Source: AWTP1-13 sp036280295 (GTDB lineage Bacteria; Pseudomonadota; Alphaproteobacteria; Rhizobiales; Hyphomicrobiaceae). From it: a DNA stretch of 8,798 bases. Made by a program: the position numbers and the translations under genes. Shown here piece after piece: positions 1 to 5,009 of this stretch; within the stretch, counting starts at the first letter, position 1, and each line of letters begins with the position of its first letter. The stretch lies in assembly GCA_036280295.1 (NCBI GenBank), contig DASURA010000183.1:1-8798 (forward strand), read 5' to 3'. The notes beneath the pieces are model-generated. The model was not told the origin of the DNA and made no database searches. It saw only the letters and a program-made list of their open reading frames with translations.

Positions 1-431
1 TACTCCCAGTCATAGTGCTCGCCATCGCGCACGCGCGGAACCGCGGTGCCGTTGATGTAGACGATGCCGCCCTTCACCACCACCTCGTCACCCGGCAGGC
101 CGATGACGCGCTTGATGTAGTCCTTGTCGGTGTCGCGCGGCAGCTTGAAGACGACGACATCACCGCGCTTGGGCTGGGCGCCGAAGATGCGGCCGCTGAA
201 GGGGATGATCCCGAACGGGAAGGAAAAGCGGCTGTAGCCATAGGACAGCTTGGAGACGAACAGGTAGTCGCCCACCAGCAGCGTATCCTTCATCGAGCCG
301 GATGGAATGTTGAACGGCTGATAGAAGAAGATACGGACGATGACCGCCAAAATCAGAGCCTGGATGACAATTTTGCCGGTTTCATGCCAGCCGCTGTCAC
401 CAGCCCTGGCGGCGTCGGAATCCACGCTCAT
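1..431 (-). CDS. lepB: Signal peptidase I (LepB), N-terminal part, cut by window edge
   Basis: Type I signal peptidase, an inner-membrane serine protease that removes signal peptides from exported preproteins on the periplasmic side. The 143 codons visible begin with a short polar stretch and one membrane helix (about residues 20-37), then the catalytic serine box PSGSMKDTLLVGDYL (Ser46). The general-base lysine box DYIKRVIGLPGD follows (Lys107). Both catalytic residues are present. The box has Asp where many relatives have Pro after SMx (SMKD rather than SMxP), which I recall as common in alphaproteobacteria. The C-terminal part lies beyond the left edge. The ATG at 431 has AGGGAG almost touching it, which is close for a ribosome site. 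An in-frame GTG at 446 is an alternative, adding five residues, with AAGGA directly abutting it. It lies 80 bases downstream of acpS on the same strand and is probably cotranscribed with it. Identification is secure; the exact start is less so. Confidence 0.96.
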   Translation of the reverse strand, partial: MSVDSDAARAGDSGWHETGKIVIQALILAVIVRIFFYQPFNIPSGSMKDTLLVGDYLFVSKLSYGYSRFSFPFGIIPFSGRIFGAQPKRGDVVVFKLPRDTDKDYIKRVIGLPGDEVVVKGGIVYINGTAVPRVRDGEHYDWE

Positions 432-511
432 GCTCCCTAATCGCACTCCTTGCTAAGTCGCGCGCGACCGGCGCGAGCCCTCGTATAGCGGGTCACGGGC
501 CAACCGGCAAT

Positions 512-931
512 TCACGCCGGCTTGTCGCTCCCCTCCGCCGTCTCCCCCGAGATGATCACCACGGCATGCGCCATGGGAAAATCGTCCGTTAAGGTGACAT
601 GCACGCGCGGCTCGTAGCCACTGGGAACCAGGCGTGCAAGGTAGCGGGCCGCACCCCCCGTGAGCCGCATGGTCGGCCGGCCGGTCTCCTGGTTGACGAC
701 GCCCATGTCCTTCCAATGTACACCATGCGAGATGCCGGTACCCAAGGCCTTGGCACACGCCTCCTTGGCTGCAAACCGCTTGGCATAGGACGCGGCACGG
801 GCCGGTTTTCCGTCTGACTTGGCACGCTCCACATCGGTAAAGATTCGGTTCAGGAAGCGCTCGCCATAGCGCTCGATGGCCTTCTCGATGCGGCGGATAT
901 CGATGACATCGTTGCCGATTCCGATGATCAT
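512..931 (-). CDS. acpS: Holo-[acyl-carrier-protein] synthase AcpS
   Basis: Transfers 4'-phosphopantetheine from coenzyme A to the conserved serine of acyl carrier protein, activating ACP for fatty-acid synthesis in the cytosol. The 139-residue protein fits the small AcpS family. It opens with MIIGIGNDVIDIRRIE, whose Asp8 is the expected magnesium ligand. The second signature, KRFAAKEACAKALGTGI, contains the metal-binding Glu57. The C-terminal strand HVTLTDD followed by AHAVVII is also typical. The ATG at 931 is chosen because the family signature starts immediately there. The frame stays open upstream to 1021, but that part lies inside pdxJ and looks non-coding. The start overlaps the pdxJ stop as ATGA (928-931), which indicates translational coupling. 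About 12 extra residues (GETAEGSDKPA region) form a polar tail. Confidence 0.96.
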   Translation of the reverse strand: MIIGIGNDVIDIRRIEKAIERYGERFLNRIFTDVERAKSDGKPARAASYAKRFAAKEACAKALGTGISHGVHWKDMGVVNQETGRPTMRLTGGAARYLARLVPSGYEPRVHVTLTDDFPMAHAVVIISGETAEGSDKPA

Positions 932-1707
932 GGCTGTGCGTGCCCCCGCTCGTGCCCGCTTTGCCGTGCGTCGTCCATCAAAGTGCGCATGTGTGCGACG
1001 GCAGGCCCGAGGCCGGTGCAAATCGCCTCGCCGATCAGGAAATGCCCGATATTCAGCTCAACGATCTCGGTCAGACGCGCGATCGGAGCGACGCTATCAT
1101 AGGTCAGTCCATGCCCGGCATGCACCTCAAGCCCGGCCGCCGCCGCCGCCCGCGCAGCGGCCGTGATTCGTGCCAGCTCGCGGGCCGTACCGGCCGCATC
1201 CTTCGCGAGGACGCGCTCGCAGTAGGCGCCGGTATGCAGCTCCACCACCTGCGCTCCCAGCCGCGCTGACGCCTCCACGGCTTCCAGCGCCGGCTCGATG
1301 AAAAGCGAGACGCGGATGCCGGCTTCCCTGAGGCTGGCGATGACCGGACGCAGGCGAGCGGACCCGCGTACCACCTCCAGCCCACCCTCGGTGGTGCGCT
1401 CCTGGCGGTTCTCGGGCACCAGACAGCACGCGTGGGGCAGGTGCCGCAGGGCGATTGCCTGCATCTCCGGTGTGGCTGCCATTTCCAGGTTGAGCGGCCG
1501 TGTCAGCTCCGCCTTCAGCCGCGTGATATCGTCATCGGTGATATGCCGGCGGTCCTCGCGCAGGTGCGCCGTGATGCCGTCGGCTCCCGCGCTGATGGCA
1601 AGCTGGGCGGCGCGCACCGGGTCAGGATGCCGCCCGCCGCGGGCGTTGCGGACGGTCGCGACGTGGTCGATGTTGACGCCAAGGCGGAGACGGCTCGGAT
1701 AGTGCAT
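928..1707 (-). CDS. pdxJ: Pyridoxine 5'-phosphate synthase PdxJ
   Basis: Condenses 1-deoxy-D-xylulose 5-phosphate with 3-amino-2-oxopropyl phosphate to form pyridoxine 5'-phosphate, the ring-closing step of the DXP-dependent vitamin B6 pathway. The protein is a 259-residue TIM barrel, near the usual length of about 240-250. Signatures in order are LGVNIDHVATVRNARGG (residues 9-25), the phosphate and catalytic segment ITAHLREDRRHI (45-56), NLEMA with Glu75, VPENRQERTTEGG (97-109), ELHTGAYC (156-163), LEVHAGHGL with His196 and His199 (193-201), and ELNIGHFLIGEAI (217-229). All key regions look intact. The C-terminus has a short extra polar tail. The ATG at 1707 gives the expected N-terminus, and an in-frame stop lies 24 bases upstream (1729-1731). 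The only purine-rich ribosome site, AAGGGG, lies inside a palindromic repeat (see the repeat entry). It is followed by acpS with a 4-base overlap. Confidence 0.97.
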   Translation of the reverse strand: MHYPSRLRLGVNIDHVATVRNARGGRHPDPVRAAQLAISAGADGITAHLREDRRHITDDDITRLKAELTRPLNLEMAATPEMQAIALRHLPHACCLVPENRQERTTEGGLEVVRGSARLRPVIASLREAGIRVSLFIEPALEAVEASARLGAQVVELHTGAYCERVLAKDAAGTARELARITAAARAAAAAGLEVHAGHGLTYDSVAPIARLTEIVELNIGHFLIGEAICTGLGPAVAHMRTLMDDARQSGHERGHAQP

Positions 1708-1709
1708 CT

Positions 1710-1811
1710 GGGGTCGGACCCCTTGTGCTCACATCGGGATGACGACGGGGTCAGACCCCTCGTGCATAAGATTCAGATTCAAGCGCAGCGGTCCGAGGAG
1801 GGTCTGACCCC
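1710..1811. repeat. Three copies of a GGGGTCNGACCCC palindrome (REP-like)
   Basis: The gap between the rsh stop and the pdxJ start (1708-1830) holds three 13-base palindromic units. Copy 1 is GGGGTCGGACCCC (1710-1722), copy 2 is GGGGTCAGACCCC (1747-1759), and copy 3 is AGGGTCTGACCCC (1799-1811), which is copy 2 inverted apart from one terminal base. Copies 1 and 2 share an extended unit of 19 bases, GGGGTCNGACCCCTYGTGC, in direct orientation. Copies 2 and 3 could pair with each other over 12 bases (1747-1758 with 1800-1811). This layout of short palindromes in head-to-head and direct arrangement resembles REP/REPIN-type interspersed elements. I recall this core as frequent between genes in various proteobacteria but cannot verify that here. 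No transposase lies in the window. None of the units is followed by a T tract, so they are poor intrinsic terminators. Confidence 0.75.
1719..1724 (-). promoter_or_regulatory. Possible pdxJ ribosome binding site inside a palindrome
   Basis: Read on the minus strand, AAGGGG ends 11 bases before the pdxJ ATG. The GGGG is one arm of palindrome copy 1, and the other arm (CCCC) ends 2 bases before the ATG. If the 13-base palindrome folds in the mRNA, its loop would be tiny, so the local hairpin may be unstable. Pairing with the arms of copies 2 or 3 is an alternative. The spacing is longer than ideal, so this may be only a weak site. Confidence 0.35.
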
Positions 1812-1830
1812 GCCTCGATCGCGGCTCGTG

Positions 1831-4092
1831 TCAGCCGAAAACCCGTTCGACCTTGCTTACCACGGATTTGGCCTTGAGGCCGCCCATGATCTGGGTGAGG
1901 TGGTCAAGATCCCACACCTCCACGTCGATCGCCATCTCAGTGAAGTCGCGGGCACGGCGCACCATGCGTACGTTGTCGATATTGCCGTCGGCCTCGCCGA
2001 TGGTCTGGGCAATCTGGGCCAGCGTGCCGGGCTCGTTGAGCGCTGTCACCGCCAGCTTGGCCGGGAACCGTTCGGGTGCGTCCTGGTCCACGTCCCAGGT
2101 CACGTCGATCCAGCGCTCGTGCTCGTAGTCCTTGAGGCGCGGCGAATGGATCTGGAAGATGCGGATGCCTTCGCCCGGCGTCATCACGCCGACGATGCGG
2201 TCACCGGGAACGGCGCCGCCCTGCTCGAACGAGACCGGCATGTCGCTGCGCACGCCCCGGATCGGCAGCACCTGATGCGGACCCATCCTGTCCTTGCTGC
2301 CTGCGCCGTTGCTCACCCCGTTGGCACCTGTTCCGGGCCACCGGAACTTCAGGCCGAGCCCCTTGGTGATATTGAACCACCCGTCCTCGCCGTGCCCGCG
2401 CTGCGGTGCCGTTTGCCGCCGCGGCATGACGCGCTCGACGATCTCCACATCTGGCACGGCCGCGCGCAGGACGTGGCTTGGCGGCAGCTCGCCGCGTCCG
2501 ACTGCCGCGAACACCTCCTCCAGGGACTTCTGCGTAAGCCGGCGCAGCCCCTTGGCAACCTTGTCGTCGGAATACTCCTGGCCCACCCTGGCAAAGGCCG
2601 TCTCCAGGAGACGCCGGCCGAGGCCGGAGTATTGCTTCCTCAGCGCATCGCGCGCTGCCCGGCGGATGGAGGAGCGCGCCTTGCCTGTTACCGCGATGCG
2701 CTCCCAGGCAGCGGGCGGTGTCTGGCCCTTGGCGGTCAGGATCTCGACCTCGTCGCCGTTGCGCAGCGGCGTCGTCAGCGGCATCTGCCGGCCATTGATC
2801 ACCGAGCCGACGCACGAGTTGCCGATATCGGTATGCACGGCGTAGGCGAAGTCGATCGGCGTGGCGCCACGGGGCATCGCGATCAGCCGCCCCTTGGGGG
2901 TAAAGCAGAACACCTGGTCCTGGAACAGCTCCAGCTTGGTGTGCTCCAGGAACTCCTCGGGATTGTCGCCCTCCAGCAGCGTCTCCACCAGGCGCCGCAG
3001 CCAGATGTACGGGTTGTCATTCGCCACCCCGTTGAGGCCGAGCGCAGCCTCGACGCTGTCGCTGTCCTTGTAGATGGCGTGTGCCGCCACGCCGTACTCG
3101 GCGATGCGGTGCATCTCCTCGGTACGGATCTGCAGCTCTACGCGCTGGTGACGGGGCCCGACGATGGTGGTGTGGATCGACTGGTAGTTGTTCTGCTTTG
3201 GCGTCGAGATGTAGTCCTTGAAGCGGCCGGGCACGGCGCGCCAGTTGGCGTGAATGACCCCGAGCGCCCGATAGCTGGCATCGACGCTGTTGGTGACAAC
3301 GCGGAAGCCATAGATGTCCGAGAGCTGCTCCAGCGAAATCTGGCGGTTCTCCATCTTGCGCCAGATTGAGAACGCCTTCTTCTCCCGCCCGTAGACCTGC
3401 GCCTCGACACCCGCGGCGGCGAGCTTGGCCCGGAGCTGGGCGACGATCTCCTCCACCAGGCCGGCGTTGCGGACGTGAATATCGGCCAGCTTGTGCACGA
3501 CGGCCTGATAGACGTCAGGATAACCCCACTTGAAGGCCAGCGCCTCCAGCTCCTCGCGCATGCCCTGCATGCCCATGCGGGCCGCCAGCGGCGCATAGAT
3601 CTCCAGCGTCTCGTCCGAGGTGCGCCGCCGGCTCTCGGGCCGCTTGTGCTCCAGCGTCCGCATGTTATGCAGGCGGTCCGCGAGCTTGATGAGAAGCACA
3701 CGGATATCACTGGAGATGGCGATCAGCAGCTTGCGGAAGTTCTCTGCCTGCTCGGCCTTCTTGGTGACGAGGTCGAGCTTCTTGATCTTGGTCAGGCCGT
3801 CGACCAGCTGCCCGATCTGCTCGCCGAACATCTGGTCGATCTCGGCACGCGTCGCATCGGTATCCTCGATGACGTCATGCAACAGCGCCGCCGAGATGGT
3901 GGCGTCGTCGAGCTTAAGGTCGGTGAGGATCGCCGCCACTTCGAGAGGGTGGGAGAAGTAGGGGTCGCCGGAGGCACGCTTCTGGTTGCCATGCGCTTTC
4001 ATGGCATAGACGTAGGCGCGGTTCAGCAGCACCTCGTTGGCATTCGGGGCGTACTTGAGAACGCGCTCGACAAGCTCGTACTGGCGCATCAT
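1831..4092 (-). CDS. rsh: Bifunctional (p)ppGpp synthetase/hydrolase Rsh (RelA/SpoT family)
   Basis: Makes (p)ppGpp from ATP and GDP/GTP and hydrolyses it back, controlling the stringent response. The protein has 753 residues. The N-terminal HD hydrolase domain (about 25-180) has His48, the HDVIEDT motif with His72-Asp73 and Glu76-Asp77, and LADRLHNMRTL with Asp139. The synthetase domain (about 230-345) has the GREKK loop (235-239), DIYGFRVV (259-266), an RFKD motif at 290-293 and NNYQSIH (301-307). It also has ELQIRTEEMH with Glu319, the expected catalytic residue. RXKD rather than EXDD at this position marks the bifunctional class, and both active sites look complete. A TGS domain follows (about 394-453), then a helical region and a C-terminal ACT domain (about 680-751). 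The segment between about 600 and 660 that holds a cysteine pair in many Rel/SpoT proteins has no cysteine here, as is usual in alphaproteobacteria. GAGG lies 7 bases before the first of two tandem ATGs (4092 and 4089). It follows rpoZ by 105 bases. Confidence 0.97.
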   Translation of the reverse strand: MMRQYELVERVLKYAPNANEVLLNRAYVYAMKAHGNQKRASGDPYFSHPLEVAAILTDLKLDDATISAALLHDVIEDTDATRAEIDQMFGEQIGQLVDGLTKIKKLDLVTKKAEQAENFRKLLIAISSDIRVLLIKLADRLHNMRTLEHKRPESRRRTSDETLEIYAPLAARMGMQGMREELEALAFKWGYPDVYQAVVHKLADIHVRNAGLVEEIVAQLRAKLAAAGVEAQVYGREKKAFSIWRKMENRQISLEQLSDIYGFRVVTNSVDASYRALGVIHANWRAVPGRFKDYISTPKQNNYQSIHTTIVGPRHQRVELQIRTEEMHRIAEYGVAAHAIYKDSDSVEAALGLNGVANDNPYIWLRRLVETLLEGDNPEEFLEHTKLELFQDQVFCFTPKGRLIAMPRGATPIDFAYAVHTDIGNSCVGSVINGRQMPLTTPLRNGDEVEILTAKGQTPPAAWERIAVTGKARSSIRRAARDALRKQYSGLGRRLLETAFARVGQEYSDDKVAKGLRRLTQKSLEEVFAAVGRGELPPSHVLRAAVPDVEIVERVMPRRQTAPQRGHGEDGWFNITKGLGLKFRWPGTGANGVSNGAGSKDRMGPHQVLPIRGVRSDMPVSFEQGGAVPGDRIVGVMTPGEGIRIFQIHSPRLKDYEHERWIDVTWDVDQDAPERFPAKLAVTALNEPGTLAQIAQTIGEADGNIDNVRMVRRARDFTEMAIDVEVWDLDHLTQIMGGLKAKSVVSKVERVFG

Positions 4093-4099
4093 CCCAGGG

Positions 4100-4103
4100 C
4101 CTC
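4100..4103 (-). promoter_or_regulatory. rsh ribosome binding site
   Basis: On the minus strand GAGG (within TGAGG) ends 7 bases before the ATG at 4092 and 10 bases before the in-frame ATG at 4089. The spacing favours the first ATG but allows either, so the protein may begin MM or M. Confidence 0.55.
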
Positions 4104-4197
4104 AAGGTCCGCTTATGGCGGTGACATCGAGCTCCCGCGGGTGAGGAATGCCCGGTCCGCCCCGCCTGGCATCCATCCCTGTCGCCCCTGGACCCTG

Positions 4198-4614
4198 TCA
4201 ACCGCGCCCAGAGCCTGTGCCGCCGTTGGCCGATGGCTCCGTCGGCGTCAGGCTCTCCATCCCGCGCAGCAGCTGCTCCTCGGTCATGACGTCAACCTGG
4301 GTGTCGCTGGTCTGGTCGTCGCGGCCCAGGATCTGCCGGCGCTCCTGCGGCAGCTGCGGTGCCGCCGCTTTCTCAGGCTCGTCCACCTCCACGTTCTTCT
4401 GGATGGAGTGGATCAGACCCTCGCGCATATCCTCCGGCGGGATCGTCCGGTCGGCGATCTCGCGCAAGGCGATCACGGGATTCTTGTCGTTCTCGGGCTC
4501 CACGGTAATGTGCGAGCCGCTGGCAATCGAGCGTGCACGATGAGCAGACAGGAGCACCAACTCGAACCGGTTCGGAACCTTGTCGACGCAGTCCTCAACA
4601 GTCACGCGCGCCAT
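4198..4614 (-). CDS. rpoZ: DNA-directed RNA polymerase omega subunit RpoZ
   Basis: Omega binds the beta-prime subunit, aids polymerase assembly and contributes to a ppGpp site on the enzyme. The protein has 138 residues, in the range of alphaproteobacterial omegas, which are longer than the 91-residue E. coli protein. The N-terminus MARVTVEDCVDKVPNRFELV and the following LLSAHRARSIASG match the conserved omega core. A second conserved segment (NPVIALREIADRTI, about residues 55-68) precedes a long acidic, Gln- and Glu-rich tail that varies between species. The ATG at 4614 is chosen because the MARVTV start is family-typical and GAGGGG lies 7 bases upstream. The frame stays open to an ATG at 4644, but the ten extra residues are not expected. 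rsh follows 105 bases downstream on the same strand, as in the E. coli rpoZ-spoT pair. A weak AT-rich promoter candidate lies at about 4656-4661. Confidence 0.96.
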   Translation of the reverse strand: MARVTVEDCVDKVPNRFELVLLSAHRARSIASGSHITVEPENDKNPVIALREIADRTIPPEDMREGLIHSIQKNVEVDEPEKAAAPQLPQERRQILGRDDQTSDTQVDVMTEEQLLRGMESLTPTEPSANGGTGSGRG

Positions 4615-4621
4615 TCGACAA

Positions 4622-4627
4622 CCCCTC
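4622..4627 (-). promoter_or_regulatory. rpoZ ribosome binding site
   Basis: GAGGGG on the minus strand ends 7 bases before the ATG at 4614. This is a strong site that decides the start in favour of the MARVTV N-terminus over the upstream ATG at 4644. Confidence 0.75.
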
Positions 4628-4655
4628 TCTTTGCGTTGGAGCACTCAAGCTGAGA

Positions 4656-4661
4656 TATATA
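4656..4661 (-). promoter_or_regulatory. Weak candidate -10 element for rpoZ
   Basis: The only AT-rich block upstream of rpoZ is CTTATATATCT on the minus strand (about 4653-4663). It contains a TATATA that matches a -10 box at four of six positions. It lies just downstream of the stem-loop at 4670-4713. No good TTGACA-like -35 box is found at 16-18 bases spacing, so it is either weak, activator-dependent or not a promoter. Confidence 0.25.
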
Positions 4662-4669
4662 AGGGTTCC

Positions 4670-4713
4670 CAAAAGCTTAAACACCCCCGGAACGCCCGCT
4701 CCGGAAGCTTTTG
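4670..4713. repeat. Bulged 16-bp inverted repeat upstream of rpoZ
   Basis: The plus strand reads CAAAAGCTT (4670-4678), an 8-base unpaired stretch (4679-4686), CCGGAAC (4687-4693), loop GCCC (4694-4697), GCTCCGG (4698-4704) and AAGCTTTTG (4705-4713). The outer arms pair over 9 bases and the inner arms over 7 (one G-T pair on the minus-strand RNA). The two stems are continuous on one side. In either direction the second arm supplies only four Ts, so it is a mediocre intrinsic terminator at best. It sits where the -35 region of an rpoZ promoter would be, so an operator or an upstream terminator for cckA read-through are both possible. Confidence 0.6.
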
Positions 4714-4794
4714 AGTGAGAGTGCGACGCCTTCTCGCATGCATGAGCATAAATTGCAAGCAACCCCTCGCTTGAGTTCGAACTTGGGATCCAAC

Positions 4795-4827
4795 GCAGGG
4801 CGGCTTACGAAGCGTACTCCGCCCTGC
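4795..4827. repeat. Strong symmetrical hairpin between cckA and rpoZ
   Basis: Perfect 9-base arms GCAGGGCGG (4795-4803) and CCGCCCTGC (4819-4827) enclose a CT/CT internal loop and a second 4-bp stem TACG-AAG-CGTA (4806-4816). The result is a 33-base, nearly symmetrical stem-loop. No T tract follows on either strand, so it is not a classical intrinsic terminator. It may act as a factor-dependent terminator or mRNA 3'-end stabiliser for cckA, as a leader element, or be a palindromic repeat unit. Confidence 0.65.
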
Positions 4828-5009
4828 AATGCCAGCCAACCACCGCCCGCTCCAGGCAAGACGTTCTGGTCGCGTGACGTGTGGGTGTACGACAACTGCT
4901 CAAACTGCACCCAAGTGCATATTTGGCGCAATCTACACAGATGGGCAACAAGGAAGAGCTTTTTTGCGTAATCGTCGATCTGGCTTCAGGGGGTGCCGTC
5001 GAGTCCTGC

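Larger units (their letters stand above)
4615..5009. other. 395-base gap between cckA stop and rpoZ start
   Basis: No convincing gene is seen here. Open frames on both strands are short, lack ribosome sites and have no recognisable motif. The gap contains the rpoZ ribosome site, an AT-rich block, the bulged inverted repeat at 4670-4713, a strong hairpin at 4795-4827, and a small perfect hairpin TGCAC-CCAA-GTGCA at 4906-4919. A self-complementary AGTTCGAACT at 4774-4783 looks like a T-loop but its flanks do not form a T arm. I looked for tRNA, tmRNA tag codons and SRP RNA features and found none. A small RNA or a long rpoZ leader is possible but unproven. Confidence 0.6.

Noticed and set aside
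440..511. GC-rich inverted bases (TCGCGC/GCGCGA) between acpS and lepB
   Set aside because: A 6-bp stem in very GC-rich sequence without a T tract is within chance; it probably does not separate the two genes.
512..1021. Longer acpS product starting at 1021
   Set aside because: The extra 30 residues lie inside pdxJ, are Arg-rich shadow sequence, and AcpS proteins begin at the MIIGIGND segment.
1432..3369. 645-codon open frame on the plus strand opposite rsh and pdxJ
   Set aside because: It is antisense to clearly identified Rsh and PdxJ, has no recognisable domain, and is rich in Ala, Arg, Val, His and Asp as expected for reverse frames of GC-rich genes.
3475..4653. 392-codon open frame on the plus strand opposite rsh and rpoZ
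   Set aside because: It runs antisense through two genes and their spacer, with low-complexity shadow composition.
4630..4670. GGAAC near rpoZ as an EcfG-type (general stress) -35 box
   Set aside because: No CGTT-like -10 element follows at 16-17 bases spacing on the minus strand.
4768..4796. T-loop-like GTTCGAAC suggesting a tRNA or tmRNA 3' end
   Set aside because: The five bases on either side do not pair as a T arm, there is no acceptor stem or CCA, and no tmRNA tag codons were found in the gap.
4957..4966. GCTTTTTT run on the plus strand as a terminator
   Set aside because: No stem precedes the T run, and no plus-strand gene ends there.
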